From Spongiibacter thalassae (GTDB lineage: Bacteria; Pseudomonadota; Gammaproteobacteria; Pseudomonadales; Spongiibacteraceae): DNA of 64,000 bases. The translations under genes were made by a program, and so were the position numbers. The notes under the pieces were generated by a model, which saw only the letters and a list, made by a program, of their open reading frames with translations, ran no database searches and had not been told where the DNA came from. The stretch is from contig NZ_JAAWWK010000002.1 in NCBI RefSeq assembly GCF_012272835.1, positions 711,451 through 775,450 on the forward strand. Direction: 5' to 3'. Below are positions 55,410 through 64,000 of this stretch, piece after piece. Each line of letters begins with the position of its first letter. Within the stretch, counting starts at the first letter, position 1.

Positions 55410-56240
55410 ATGGCTCGGGATGGTCTCTCGACATCGGCACTGGCGCGTTTACTTGAGCTGCCACTGCAACAGCTGTTTGCCACTCTCAAGGACTATGGCT
55501 GGATACGCAATGTTGATAACACCTGGGAGTTAACCGCGAAGGGTGAATTCGAAGGGGGGCGCTATGTCAACAGCAAGCGCTATGGGCGCTATATCGTTTG
55601 GCCGGCGACCATTGTGGACCACCCGCTGTTGCGCGCAATGGAAAGCCAGCGCAGCCTTGCTCCTGCTGATATTGGCCGCAGCCTGTCGGTCAGTGCCCGC
55701 CAGGTCAATCGCTACCTGAGTGTGATGGGGTGGATTCGCTCGGGACGCCGGGGGTGGGAACCGACGCCGGCCGGGGTCAAACACGGCGCGCAGCTGTATG
55801 AAAATCCGCAATCCGGTCAAGTCTATGTTATGTGGCCGGAGGATATTATTCAGCAACCGGCGTTGCTCACCTTGAGAAAACGGGACAATATTGACCTCAG
55901 TGATCCTTCCACCTGGTGCAGTATTGATGGCAATCGCCACGACAGCTATGGTCGCACCGTCGTCGCAAACTGGCTGTTTCTCGCTGGGCTGCGTTATGCG
56001 GTAGAGTTTCCACTGGGTGCCGCCAATTCCGTGTGCGATTTTTACCTGCCGGAGGCCACGGCGAGTATCGAGTTGTGGAGCGGCCAGGAACATGCTGACC
56101 AGCTCGCCGCTCGGCTTGAGCGTGAAAAACACTGTAAAGCGCACAATATCGCCGTGGTGGATGTCCACCCTGAAGAGCTCGAGGTGCTGGACGACTACCT
56201 CAGCAGGCGCCTGACCGAGCTGGGGGTGGCGGTACTGTGA
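55410..56240 (+). CDS. Duplicated winged-helix protein with PD-(D/E)XK-like C-terminal domain
   Basis: The 276-residue protein starts four bases after the dUTPase stop. It has two homologous modules: residues about 6-70 (LARLLELPLQQLFATLKDYGWIR ... YGRYIVWP...DHPLL) and about 83-150 (IGRSLSVSARQVNRYLSVMGWIR ... SGQVYVMWP...QQPAL), each a predicted winged helix plus a strand pair ending V/I-x-WP. The C-terminal 90 residues read YAVEFPLGAANSVCDFYLPE, IELWSG and NIAVVDVHPEELEVLDDYL, the E...D...E plan of PD-(D/E)XK/DUF559-like nucleases, with Leu-Trp where a catalytic x-Lys is usual. Function unknown; DNA binding is inferred. Confidence 0.7.
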   Translation: MARDGLSTSALARLLELPLQQLFATLKDYGWIRNVDNTWELTAKGEFEGGRYVNSKRYGRYIVWPATIVDHPLLRAMESQRSLAPADIGRSLSVSARQVNRYLSVMGWIRSGRRGWEPTPAGVKHGAQLYENPQSGQVYVMWPEDIIQQPALLTLRKRDNIDLSDPSTWCSIDGNRHDSYGRTVVANWLFLAGLRYAVEFPLGAANSVCDFYLPEATASIELWSGQEHADQLAARLEREKHCKAHNIAVVDVHPEELEVLDDYLSRRLTELGVAVL

Positions 56241-56247
56241 GTAGTGC

Positions 56248-56532
56248 CTAAGGTGCTTCCCGGTTTATCGCTTCCGCCAGTGCCAGGTCACGGGGGGTGA
56301 GGCCACCCACGTCGTGGGTGGTAAGTGAAATAACCACTTTATTGTACGAGTTTGACCAATTGGGATGATGGTCAATTTTTTCGGCGCAAATGGCGACTTT
56401 CGTCATAAAGGCAAAGGCGTCGAGAAAGTTTTTGAACTGGAATTCCCGCCGCAAGGTGTCGCCCTCACGCTGCCAGTTCGGTAGCTTTTTCAACGCGTCT
56501 TCTATTTCATGTTCTGTCAGCTTGACGGGCAT
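56248..56532 (-). CDS. phhB: 4a-hydroxytetrahydrobiopterin dehydratase (PCD/DCoH)
   Basis: The 94-residue protein has the active-site pattern [38 protein letters not shown], with the His pair and the Trp of the family. It recycles the pterin cofactor of phenylalanine hydroxylase. phhA is not adjacent. Its start overlaps the trmA 3' end by 16 bases. Confidence 0.93.
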   Translation of the reverse strand: MPVKLTEHEIEDALKKLPNWQREGDTLRREFQFKNFLDAFAFMTKVAICAEKIDHHPNWSNSYNKVVISLTTHDVGGLTPRDLALAEAINREAP

Positions 56533-57629
56533 AGCTCATCTCTTTCAGTCAGTAAAACGCCGCACTCAAGGTGTTCAGTGTAGGGGAACTGGTCAAACAT
56601 CGCGAGCTGCTCGCAATGGTGGGTTTTGTGTAATTGTTGCAAGTCCCGATGCAGGGTGTGCGGGTTACATGAGATGTACAGAATACGTTTAAAGCGGGCG
56701 ACCAGGGCGCGGGTGGCGTCGTCGAGGCCCGCCCGTGGGGGATCGACAAGAATGGTGTCGAGGGTGTAGTCCGCAAGATTGATATTCTCCAGACGGCGAA
56801 ACTCCCGCTCGCCATTTAATGCCGCAGTAAATTCCTCGCTGGACATGCGCAGGATCTCCACATTGTCGATGTGGTTCAGTGCAAAATTTTCCCGGGCGGC
56901 CTTGACTGAAGTTTTCGATATTTCTGTCGCCAACACGCGGCGGAAAGCCCCGGCAAGAGGGGCGGTAAAGTTGCCATTCCCGCAGTACAGCTCGACGAGG
57001 TCACGGGACTCGCTGCCCGCCAGATGGGCCAGAGCCCACTCAATCATCGCGCAATTGATGTGTGCATTGGGCTGAGTAAAGCCGCCCTCGTACTGACGGT
57101 AGTGATACTCCCGGCCAGCGATCGGCAGGCATTCCTCGACATAGTCACGACTTAGTACCAGCTTTTGTTTGCGGCTGCGTCCGATGATGGTGATGTTCAG
57201 ATCCTGTGCAAGACCCTCGGCTGCGGCCTGCCAGGTGTCGTCAAGTTTGCGGTGATAAATCAGTGTAACCATCATGTCGCCGCTGAGTGTGCTGAGAAAC
57301 TCAATCTGAAACAGCCGGTGGCGCAGATGTTCGTTATTTTGCAAGGCTTGGCGTAGCACCGGCATCAACCTGCATATGCTGGCGGAGGCGGTGGGAAAAT
57401 AATCGATTCGCACCGGAATTTTCGGCTGGGCGGGATCGAACATCGCGTAGTACAGCTCGTCGTTGTCGTGCCAGATACGAAATTCCGCGCGCATGCGGTA
57501 ATGCTCAGCCGGGGAGGGATGAACCTTTGGGGCAGGAAGTCCAAGGTCGGCAAATAAACTGGCGAAGTCGCTGACTTTATCTGCCAGCAACTGCGGATAT
57601 GCCTCGGGCTGAATAGGGGTAATGCTCAT
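56517..57629 (-). CDS. trmA: tRNA (uracil-5)-methyltransferase TrmA
   Basis: The 370-residue enzyme makes m5U54 in tRNA. It has [32 protein letters not shown] (SAM site), [21 protein letters not shown], and [18 protein letters not shown] with the catalytic Cys, and no 4Fe-4S cluster motif, as expected for TrmA rather than RlmD. The N-terminal [20 protein letters not shown] is typical. Confidence 0.96.
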   Translation of the reverse strand: MSITPIQPEAYPQLLADKVSDFASLFADLGLPAPKVHPSPAEHYRMRAEFRIWHDNDELYYAMFDPAQPKIPVRIDYFPTASASICRLMPVLRQALQNNEHLRHRLFQIEFLSTLSGDMMVTLIYHRKLDDTWQAAAEGLAQDLNITIIGRSRKQKLVLSRDYVEECLPIAGREYHYRQYEGGFTQPNAHINCAMIEWALAHLAGSESRDLVELYCGNGNFTAPLAGAFRRVLATEISKTSVKAARENFALNHIDNVEILRMSSEEFTAALNGEREFRRLENINLADYTLDTILVDPPRAGLDDATRALVARFKRILYISCNPHTLHRDLQQLHKTHHCEQLAMFDQFPYTEHLECGVLLTERDELCPSS

Positions 57630-57631
57630 TA

Positions 57632-58624
57632 TCAGTTGCTCGTTTGAAGGCGCTGCAGATCTCGGTTCTGCCAGATTTCAGCGGCCTGTTGCAGGCATTC
57701 ATCGGGCGAACAGTCGGGGTTTCGCAGTTGCAGGACAATCGCGATGGTGCCGAGAATGGCGTTATGGCCATAGTCGCTGAGGTCGTTGTGGCACCAGGCT
57801 GCGCGCAGGGTGCCCACATCCAGCTGTTCCTGCCAGGGCTGGCGCCCCTCCAACAACCGCGGCCACTCACACTCGCTGAGTTCGCCGTTGTGTACATATT
57901 TAACGGTGCAGGTGGCTTCGGGTTTGCGCTCGGCTTCCCCTGCCTCCCCCTTGAAGACCGCCGCATGAGCTTGCCCGAGCAGTTGCGCCGCGCGTTGGTG
58001 GCTGTCGCCGTAGGCAGGATGGAAAATACTTTGCACAGAGTAGGGGGCGTTAAGCGGATTCAGCAGCCGCGAGAGAGTGTGTACAGGGGAGCGCAGACCG
58101 AACAGGTTGCGTAATTCGATAATATCTTGCAGCGGCGCAGAAACCTGACGGAGGGGAACATAGGCGAAGCGGCGCTCGGCAACCGCCACCGCGCAGTCTT
58201 CCCAGTTGTCGGTCACTGTCTCGCCCAGCTCCCGCAGCAGGTGTTCGCTGTACACGCGGTCAGCGGTATGGCCCGCGGCGCCGTGCATGACGATTTTCAA
58301 TCCGCTATCGGCCAGTGCGAGGGCTGCTAATAAATACCAGGGGTGTTGGCGACGTTTGCCGGCATAGCTGGCCCAGTCGAGGTCGATGGCAATTTCCGGA
58401 GCGTTGCAGTGGCTGCGTACGGCTGTGACAAAGCCCGCCAGTTCCTCGGCGCTTTCTTCCTTGACCCGCAATAACATCAGAAATGCACCCAGCTGCACTG
58501 GATCGACCTCGCCGCGCAGAATCATGCCCATCGCGATATTGGCCTCCTCGCGGGTCAGCGAACGGGCGCCGGACTTGCCCTTGCCGAGAATACGCACATA
58601 GGGGGCGAAGGGATGTTCTGTCAT
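57632..58624 (-). CDS. TrpD2/YbiB-like glycosyltransferase-family protein
   Basis: ATG at 58624 gives 330 residues with the anthranilate phosphoribosyltransferase-like fold: LTREEANIAMGMILRGEVDPVQLGAFLMLLRVKEESAEELAGFVTA. The PRPP-binding motif of true TrpD is degenerate (MHGAAGHTADRVYSEHLL). YbiB of E. coli is a nucleic-acid-binding relative. In Pseudomonas-like genomes this gene follows tusDCBE; here tusE is missing. It ends two bases before trmA begins on the same strand. Confidence 0.85.
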   Translation of the reverse strand: MTEHPFAPYVRILGKGKSGARSLTREEANIAMGMILRGEVDPVQLGAFLMLLRVKEESAEELAGFVTAVRSHCNAPEIAIDLDWASYAGKRRQHPWYLLAALALADSGLKIVMHGAAGHTADRVYSEHLLRELGETVTDNWEDCAVAVAERRFAYVPLRQVSAPLQDIIELRNLFGLRSPVHTLSRLLNPLNAPYSVQSIFHPAYGDSHQRAAQLLGQAHAAVFKGEAGEAERKPEATCTVKYVHNGELSECEWPRLLEGRQPWQEQLDVGTLRAAWCHNDLSDYGHNAILGTIAIVLQLRNPDCSPDECLQQAAEIWQNRDLQRLQTSN

Positions 58625-58674
58625 AGAGTTGTCCAATCCTGGGGTAGTTAAAGCGATAGTGCGAGGGAGGGATT

Positions 58675-58938
58675 CTACCAGCTCAAGCAATGGCTGTGCT
58701 GTTCGCAAAGGTCGATCAGTACGGAATAATCGATGGCTTTAATCCCCGAGTGGGGGGCAATGGAGAATTCCTCGAGCTCTGTGGCAAGGGCGTAAACAGA
58801 CCTGCCCAGGCAGTCGAGGGTCGTCGGATGATTGAGCAGGGTGACCGCCTCTCCGAGTAGCGCCAGTGTATCGTCTTCGGCGAATAACGCTAGGCCGCGA
58901 CGGAACCCCTCGGAAGACTGGATAATATGCAATATCAA
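58675..58938 (-). CDS. tusB: Sulfurtransferase complex subunit TusB
   Basis: The 87-residue DsrH-like protein has MILHIIQSSEGFRRGLALFAEDDTLALLGEAVTLL and YSVLIDLCEQHSHCLSW, typical of TusB. It is part of the TusBCD hexamer that relays sulfur for 2-thiouridine at tRNA position 34. One base separates it from the tusC stop. Confidence 0.88.
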   Translation of the reverse strand: MILHIIQSSEGFRRGLALFAEDDTLALLGEAVTLLNHPTTLDCLGRSVYALATELEEFSIAPHSGIKAIDYSVLIDLCEQHSHCLSW

Positions 58939-58939
58939 G

Positions 58940-59239
58940 TCAAAAGGCCTCTATGCGGTCGCTCGCGAGTATCTTACTGCGAAGCTCTTCTGCGGACAGG
59001 GGTAAAAGACGGAGCGGTGCAACGCTGTCCTCCGTCGATGTGCTCTCGCCGGGTAAGGAAAGGATGTAGAGCTGGTCGATACCAAATTCAGCAAGTCGCG
59101 TCGTGATTTCCTGCTGATGCAGGGCTTCCAGAGCGGCAGACCAGAGCACGAGGTCGACGGTCTCGCCAAAGGCGATGGCGGTCAACGCAAGGTCCGCTGC
59201 CGGTTTGGCCAGTTTCGCCTGGCTTATCAGAATAAGCAT
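58940..59239 (-). CDS. tusC: Sulfurtransferase complex subunit TusC
   Basis: ATG at 59239 gives 99 residues: MLILISQAKLAKPAADLALTAIAFGETVDLVLWSAALEAL and GIDQLYILSLPGES. It is DsrF-like by fold, but the usual N-terminal SxxPYG is absent, as the family is variable. The start overlaps the tusD stop. A longer in-frame ATG at 59290 lies inside tusD. Confidence 0.87.
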   Translation of the reverse strand: MLILISQAKLAKPAADLALTAIAFGETVDLVLWSAALEALHQQEITTRLAEFGIDQLYILSLPGESTSTEDSVAPLRLLPLSAEELRSKILASDRIEAF

Positions 59240-59616
59240 CAAGCCCCCAGTCTGAGGGTTCGAGTGGCGGTCGATGCGGCGGCCTGCCATTGGGCCAGAC
59301 CTCCAATGACGAAGCCCTCCCGCAACGTGGCTTGTGCCAAACCCTGCCGGCGGGCGGAAGGGGTGTCTAGAATATTTCTCTCATTGGCGCTGCCGCTGCA
59401 CACCACCAATTCGCAGTGCGCTTGTTCAGCCAGCGCTCGCCACTGGTCGCTGAGGGGGGTGTCGCGGCGGTTGTCGGCAATGTTGGCGCCATCGTGAATG
59501 AAAAACACCATCGCCAGAGAGTGGCCTCCAGCGGAGGCCGCGCGGGCCAGTTGCAGGGCATGAAGACTGGCTCGATCGTTGGGATGAGCGCTGACCATCA
59601 GTGCAAAGACAGACAT
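59239..59616 (-). CDS. tusD: Sulfurtransferase complex subunit TusD
   Basis: ATG at 59616 gives 125 residues: MSVFALMVSAHPNDRASLHALQLARAASAGGHSLAMVFFIHDGAN, and ELVVCSGSANERNILD with the conserved catalytic Cys of TusD/DsrE, the acceptor of sulfur from TusA. The C-terminal GFVIGGLAQWQAAASTATRTLRLG is typical. Confidence 0.92.
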   Translation of the reverse strand: MSVFALMVSAHPNDRASLHALQLARAASAGGHSLAMVFFIHDGANIADNRRDTPLSDQWRALAEQAHCELVVCSGSANERNILDTPSARRQGLAQATLREGFVIGGLAQWQAAASTATRTLRLGA

Positions 59617-59664
59617 GGGAGAAAGAGGGGGAGTCCCCACCCCATGACGGGGTGGGGTGGGGCC

Positions 59665-60339
59665 TTAGTCGTCGCTGCCGAAAATACCGAGAAGGTGCAG
59701 CAAATGGACGAACAGGTTGTAAATATCGAGGTACAGCGCGACGGTGGCGCGGATATAGTTGGTCTCACCGCCGTGGATGATACGGCTGGTGTCAAACAGG
59801 ATCAGGCCGGACATAATGAAGACCGCTGCTGCTGAAATAGCCAGGGAAACCGCTGGTACCGCAAAAAAGATGTTGGCAATACTCGCGACTACCACAACAA
59901 GCAGTCCGACCATCAAAAAGCCGCCGAGGAAGGAGAAGTCCTTGCGGGTGGTCAGGGCATAGGCAGACAAGCCAAAAAAGACCAATGCGGTGCCGCCGAG
60001 GGCTTGCATTACCAGTTCTGCGCCGTTGGGCAGTGCCAGATACATTTGCAGCATCGGGCCAATGGAGGCACCCATCAAGGCGGTGAAAACAAAGATGGCG
60101 GCGAGGCCCTTGCTGGAGTTGGCCGTGGCGTTTACCACGAACAGCATAGCGAAACCGAGCAGAGACAATACCAGCGCGGTGCCGCGGCCGAGGTTCAGAG
60201 CCATTGCAATGGCTGAAAACGCAGCGCTGTTAAGCAGCGTCAAACCGAGCAGCATATAGGTGTTGCGCAGTACCTTGCTGATTTCAACAGACTGCTGGCC
60301 TATTGCGGCGGTCGATTGAAATACTGATTTCTCTTGCAT
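59665..60339 (-). CDS. Bax inhibitor-1/YccA-family membrane protein
   Basis: The 224-residue protein has seven predicted helices: KVLRNTYMLLGLTLLNSAAFSAIAMAL, then successive Ala/Leu/Val segments, and the C-terminal SRIIHGGETNYIRATVALYLDIYNLFVHLLHLLGIF with the family Asp residues. YccA interacts with FtsH in E. coli; calcium/pH leak is described for BI-1 relatives. GGAGAT precedes the start. Confidence 0.92.
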   Translation of the reverse strand: MQEKSVFQSTAAIGQQSVEISKVLRNTYMLLGLTLLNSAAFSAIAMALNLGRGTALVLSLLGFAMLFVVNATANSSKGLAAIFVFTALMGASIGPMLQMYLALPNGAELVMQALGGTALVFFGLSAYALTTRKDFSFLGGFLMVGLLVVVVASIANIFFAVPAVSLAISAAAVFIMSGLILFDTSRIIHGGETNYIRATVALYLDIYNLFVHLLHLLGIFGSDD

Positions 60340-60540
60340 GTTGATCTCCGTAGTGAAAGAGCCTTTCAGAAGTCTATATAGTCTGTCACCGGGGGGCTTA
60401 AATCAAGCGTTACCCACGGGCTGCCAGTACTACTTATAGATATTCATTAGATGGGGGCAGAAGCTGAAAATTCAATATGGGGGTGATGGTGTTGACGTTG
60501 AATTTACGCTGAGCGAGAGGGGTATTGAAAGGGGATTAAA

Positions 60541-60628
60541 TGGCGGAGGGGCAGGGATTCGAACCCTGGGACGGTCGCCCGTCGCCGGTTTTCAAGACCG
60601 GTGCTTTCGACCACTCAGCCACCCCTCC
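60541..60628 (-). tRNA. tRNA-Ser(TGA)
   Basis: On the minus strand from 60628: GGAGGGG acceptor arm pairing with CCCCTCC, loop CTTGAAA between CCGGT and ACCGG giving anticodon TGA, long variable arm, GGTTCGAATCC T-arm, encoded CCA. 88 bases. Confidence 0.98.
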
Positions 60629-60641
60629 GCAGAAGCCCGAG

Positions 60642-60669
60642 ATTATACATAGGTTTATTTCCGAAACAA
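60642..60669 (-). promoter_or_regulatory. Promoter of tRNA-Ser
   Basis: On the minus strand TTGTTT (60669-60664), 16-base spacer, TATAAT (60647-60642), then CTCGGGC, 14 bases before the tRNA. Confidence 0.65.
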
Positions 60670-60723
60670 GCGGTATTGCAAAAAAGACTTATAAATCAGT
60701 TTGATGTGGCGAAATTTTGAGCG

Positions 60724-60748
60724 AAAAAACCCGGCGCTGGGCCGGGTT
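60724..60748 (-). terminator. Terminator of rne
   Basis: On the minus strand AACCCGGC (60748-60741), five-base loop, GCCGGGTT (60735-60728) and more T to 60724. Confidence 0.9.
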
Positions 60749-60809
60749 CGGGTAGCGGCGCAGTCCGTGGCGAGTGCCGCGAACTACGCTTGCTGAGGTC
60801 GCGACTCGA

Positions 60810-63746
60810 TCAGTTTCTGGGATCGTTGGCGGCCCGTGGCATTTTCGGACGATTGGGGTCCGGCTGCGCCATCACATTGGGGTCCAGAACCGGTGGCTGA
60901 GGACTGCCGGTGTCAATTTTGACCTCGGTAATCGGTTTGGGGGCGACCCTTGGATCATTGGCCGCGCGGCCTTCCGGGCGCACAAGTTCGGCCTTGCCGG
61001 GCTGTTCCCCTTGATTTTGCAGGGTGACCTTGGCAGCAGGTGCCGGCTTACGGGCTTCGACAGCGGGACTGTCATTGACCGCTTCCGGCAGGGCTTCTTT
61101 CTTCTTGGGCTCCGCTGGTGCGGCCTGCTCCTGAGGAACTTCTGCTACCGTCTCGGGCTCGCTGGCTGGAGCCGGCGCTTCCTCGTCAGCAGCCGCTGCT
61201 TCCTCGGTTTCGGCAGGCTTGGGAGCTTCGACGGGCTTGGGGGCTTCTGGCGCTGCGGCAGCCTCGGTGGGCTTGTCAGTAGCGGCGTTCGGCGCTTCCT
61301 TTGCTTCGGCGGCTGGTGTTGCTGCCGAGGCAGGGGTCTCGTCTACCTTGCTGCTGGCAACGCTTTCAGCTCCGTCCTGCGTCAGTGCTGATGCCTTGGG
61401 TTGCTGGTCGCGGTTGTCGGCGGCGGTGTTTTGTTTCACCTCAGCCTTGCTTTCCTGTGCGCGCTCAGCTTGAGGCGCTTGCCCGGCATCGTTGGGGGCG
61501 TTGTTGGTTTCGGTACTATCCTCAACCGGTGCCGCCGTGCGCTTGCGCTCTTGCGGGCCGCGTGGCTTGCGGTTACCACGGCGTTTGGGGCGATTGCCGC
61601 CAGAGCTGTTCTCGCTATTGCCGGTGTCGTTGCTGTTACCGGTGTCGGTGTTGTCTACTTTGGTTTCGTTGCTATTGTCGTTGCGCTCGTTGCGATTGCC
61701 TTTGTCCTGGCGGTTGTCATTATTGCGTGGACGGCGCTCTCCGCGACTGTTGTTGCGTCCTTCGTTGCGCTCGTCGCCAGATTTGTTGCGGCTTTCGTTA
61801 CGCCCTTCGTTGCCGGCATTGCCGGATTTGTCACTCTGGCGGTTATCAACAATTTCGTCATTGTCACGGCGGTTGCCGCGTTGGCGCTGGTCGCCACCTG
61901 GGCGACGATTGCGATTGCGGTTGCGGTTGTTACCGCCGCGATTGCCGTTGTTGTTGCCGCCGCGATTGCGGGGCGCGGGCTTGGGTTCTGGTTTGACTTC
62001 CGGTTCGGGGGCGGGCTCTTCCCCTTTAAAGAAGGCTGCCAGCCCTTTGCCGAGTTTGCTGAAAAAGCCGGGCTGCTGCGGGGTTTCTGTCGCGGCAACA
62101 GGTGCCTCCGGGGCGCTTGCGGCGGGTGTGGGGGCAGGAGCCTTGGGTGCGAGTGTTCTCACTACTGCGGCTGGGGCAGCGGGTGCTGCGCCGAGTTCAT
62201 TGGCGTGGACTTCTTCTGCTGTTTCCGCTTCGGGAGCCATTTTGTAGCTGACTTCGCTCTCGCCTTCGATATCGTTCTCGCGCAGGCGCATCACTTCAAA
62301 ATGGGGAGTATCCAGGTGCGGCGCGGGGATTACGACGACGCGAACATTGGAGCGCTGTTCAACGGCGTAGATAGCGGTGCGTTTCTCATTAAGCAGATAG
62401 GACGCCACGTTAACCGGGACAACCGCGCGTATTTCTGCGCTTTTTTCCTTGTTGGCTTCTTCTTCAACCAGGCGGAGAATAGAAAGTGCAAGGGATTTGG
62501 TGTCGCGAATTGTGCCTTGACCGCTGCAGCGAGGGCAGACTTTGGCACTGGTTTCACCCAGAGAGGGGCGCAACCGCTGACGTGACATTTCCAGCAGGCC
62601 GAAGCGTGAAATGCGCCCGATCTGGATACGTGCGCGGTCGGCTTCCATGGCATCGCGAATGCGGTTTTCCACTTCGCGCTGATTTTTTGCCGCCATCATG
62701 TCGATGAAATCGACGACGATCAGGCCGCCTATGTCCCGCAATCGCAACTGTCGGGCGATTTCGTCCGCGGCTTCGAGATTGGTCTGCAGGGCGGTTTCTT
62801 CGATATCGCCACCCTTGGTTGCGCGGGCGGAGTTGATGTCGATCGATACCAGAGCTTCAGTGGGGTCGATAACGATAGAGCCGCCGCTGGGCAGGGAAAC
62901 TTCGCGCTGGAAGGCCGACTCGATCTGCGATTCGATCTGGTAGCGATTGAACAGGGGGACCGCGTCCTGATAGCGCCGTACTTTGTTCTTGAAGTGTGGC
63001 ATGACCTGTTCGACGAAGTGCATGGCTTCGTCGTAGGATTCGTCGGAATCAATCAGTACCTGGTCGATATCGTCGCGTAAATAGTCGCGAATGGCGCGGA
63101 TAATGACGTTGCTTTCCTGCAGGATCAGCACCGGTGCCTTGCGGTCTTCGCCGGCTTGCTTGATGGCTGACCAGAGGTGAAGGAGGTAATCCAGGTCCCA
63201 TTGCAGCTCCTCGGAGCTGCGACCGATACCCGCGGTGCGCACGATAACGCCCATGCTTTCCGGGATATTAATGCTGTTGAGTGCGTCGCGCAGGGAGGCG
63301 CGTTCTTCGCCCTCAATGCGACGTGAGATGCCGCCCGCGCGGGGGTTATTGGGCATCAGCACCATATAGCGGCCGGCAAGACTGATAAACGTGGTCAGTG
63401 CAGCGCCTTTGTTACCGCGCTCTTCTTTTTCGACCTGAACAATAACCTCAGTGCCTTCCTTGACCAGATCCTTGATTTTGGCGCGGCCATTAACGTCGGA
63501 GGGGGCGCGGTAAAAGTATTCGCGGGAAATTTCTTTGAGGGGGAGGAAACCGTGACGCTCGGCGCCAAAATCAACAAAGGCGGCTTCAAGGCTGGGTTCT
63601 ACGCGGGTGATCTTGCCTTTATAGACGTTGGCCTTTTTTTGTACGCGGGTGCGGTTTTCTATATCCAGATCGTAAAGACGCTGCCCGTCAACGAGGGCAA
63701 CACGCAACTCTTCTGGTTGAGTCGCGTTGATTAACATTCTTTTCAT
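60810..63746 (-). CDS. rne: Ribonuclease E
   Basis: The 978-residue endonuclease starts [30 protein letters not shown]. The S1 domain (35-125) holds [23 protein letters not shown]; the catalytic core continues with the acidic metal site [11 protein letters not shown] and [11 protein letters not shown], and the zinc link CPRCSGQG near 405. From about residue 510 the C-terminal half is disordered, first Ala/Pro, then an Arg/Asn/Gly-rich RNA-binding tract ([20 protein letters not shown]), then Ala/Glu/Pro repeats. This is the scaffold that holds degradosome partners. It initiates mRNA decay and rRNA/tRNA processing at the inner membrane. Confidence 0.97.
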   Translation of the reverse strand: MKRMLINATQPEELRVALVDGQRLYDLDIENRTRVQKKANVYKGKITRVEPSLEAAFVDFGAERHGFLPLKEISREYFYRAPSDVNGRAKIKDLVKEGTEVIVQVEKEERGNKGAALTTFISLAGRYMVLMPNNPRAGGISRRIEGEERASLRDALNSINIPESMGVIVRTAGIGRSSEELQWDLDYLLHLWSAIKQAGEDRKAPVLILQESNVIIRAIRDYLRDDIDQVLIDSDESYDEAMHFVEQVMPHFKNKVRRYQDAVPLFNRYQIESQIESAFQREVSLPSGGSIVIDPTEALVSIDINSARATKGGDIEETALQTNLEAADEIARQLRLRDIGGLIVVDFIDMMAAKNQREVENRIRDAMEADRARIQIGRISRFGLLEMSRQRLRPSLGETSAKVCPRCSGQGTIRDTKSLALSILRLVEEEANKEKSAEIRAVVPVNVASYLLNEKRTAIYAVEQRSNVRVVVIPAPHLDTPHFEVMRLRENDIEGESEVSYKMAPEAETAEEVHANELGAAPAAPAAVVRTLAPKAPAPTPAASAPEAPVAATETPQQPGFFSKLGKGLAAFFKGEEPAPEPEVKPEPKPAPRNRGGNNNGNRGGNNRNRNRNRRPGGDQRQRGNRRDNDEIVDNRQSDKSGNAGNEGRNESRNKSGDERNEGRNNSRGERRPRNNDNRQDKGNRNERNDNSNETKVDNTDTGNSNDTGNSENSSGGNRPKRRGNRKPRGPQERKRTAAPVEDSTETNNAPNDAGQAPQAERAQESKAEVKQNTAADNRDQQPKASALTQDGAESVASSKVDETPASAATPAAEAKEAPNAATDKPTEAAAAPEAPKPVEAPKPAETEEAAAADEEAPAPASEPETVAEVPQEQAAPAEPKKKEALPEAVNDSPAVEARKPAPAAKVTLQNQGEQPGKAELVRPEGRAANDPRVAPKPITEVKIDTGSPQPPVLDPNVMAQPDPNRPKMPRAANDPRN

Positions 63747-63751
63747 GAGCT

Positions 63752-63775
63752 AAAAAATCCCAAAAGCCGGGATTT
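63752..63775 (-). promoter_or_regulatory. Terminator-like hairpin just before the rne start
   Basis: On the minus strand AAATCCC (63775-63769), seven-base loop, GGGATTT (63761-63755) and a T-run to 63752, five bases before the ATG. The hairpin covers the place of the ribosome site. The remaining 63776-64000 is rne leader with at least one more small hairpin (GCTCA/TGAGC near 63783) and no gene. Confidence 0.6.
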
Positions 63776-64000
63776 AACAGGCCGCTCATGTGATTGAGCA
63801 TCTATAAGCGTTGCAATGAGTTGCGCGCGCCTTTTGGGCGGCTGGCCAATGTTGGCAGTGTTCTCATTGGTTTGCGGCGTTCTTTTGCCGCTCTTACTCG
63901 GCGCGACTTCGCGCTGATCGTCGTTCGTCTAATACAGTAGGCACCAGGGTATACGCGCCAAATATCGGTAACGTCTTATGTACGTCGCTTTAACAGAGTT

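Noticed and set aside
57632-58624. True anthranilate phosphoribosyltransferase (trpD)
   Set aside because: The PRPP and anthranilate motifs are degenerate and there are no trp genes around; the tus linkage points to the TrpD2/YbiB group.
61401-62585. Long open frames on the plus strand opposite rne (394 and 251 codons)
   Set aside because: They mirror the low-complexity Arg/Asn/Ala-rich tail of RNase E; the translated products are repetitive Val/Ala/Cys strings without a start signal or any recognisable domain.

Overview
The window reads as a contiguous piece of chromosome from a free-living, respiring gammaproteobacterium. Gene families (RdgC, PdxB, EpmC, GcvR, AlaA, HtpG, RNase E, TusABCD, CFI-box peptidase, IorAB) and gene orders resemble marine Cellvibrionales/Spongiibacteraceae and Pseudomonas relatives; that placement is inferred from gene content, not from a tree. 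Genes are dense on both strands. I saw no CRISPR array, integrase, transposase or prophage gene.

Layout. 1-2.6 kb: end of an exported subtilisin-like protease with a CFI-box C-terminus, tRNA-Leu(TAA), and an outer-membrane beta-barrel protein. 2.6-8.5 kb: an accessory catabolic block with a molybdenum hydroxylase pair (iorA/iorB-like), then, behind a 24-bp tandem repeat, an MBL-fold hydrolase, a HIT hydrolase, a degenerate amidohydrolase and a SnoaL-like protein. 8.5-14.4 kb: an NhaP-type antiporter, a large orphan lipoprotein, rdgC and a GAF-GGEEF diguanylate cyclase. 14.5-27.7 kb: the TCA cluster, with gltA divergent from sdhCDAB-sucAB-lpd-sucCD, giving citrate synthase, succinate dehydrogenase, 2-oxoglutarate dehydrogenase and succinyl-CoA ligase together. 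Its untranslated leaders before sdhC, sucA and sucC are rich in inverted repeats. 27.8-32.1 kb: a TetR regulator with an AidB-like dehydrogenase, then htpG behind a near-consensus heat-shock promoter but broken by a one-base frameshift.

32.2-49.5 kb: housekeeping genes (gpsA, sixA, folE, prmB, aroC, an MFS transporter, gcvR, a thiamine-binding protein, yheU, tusA, a gamma-glutamylcyclotransferase, epmC, xni, pdxB, an NAD-kinase-like gene, a SAM methyltransferase, alaA) mixed with small unknowns. 49.6-50.8 kb: msrB and a tRNA island (Glu-Glu-Gly), each tRNA with its own consensus sigma-70 promoter. 50.8-56.2 kb: an ABC-2 exporter, queF, small unknowns, a dimeric dUTPase and a winged-helix/PD-(D/E)XK-like protein. 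56.2-64 kb, mostly minus strand: phhB, trmA, a TrpD2-like protein, tusBCD without tusE, a YccA/BI-1 protein, tRNA-Ser(TGA) and rne with a structured leader.

How the parts work together: the TCA cluster supplies central oxidation; tusA with tusBCD, trmA, queF and the tRNA genes form a scattered tRNA-modification theme; aroC, pdxB, folE, phhB, alaA and gpsA cover biosynthesis. The least explained items are the structured sucC and sucA leaders, the tandem-repeat operator before the MBL gene, the duplicated winged-helix/nuclease-like protein, the amidohydrolase lacking its metal ligands, and the frameshifted htpG.
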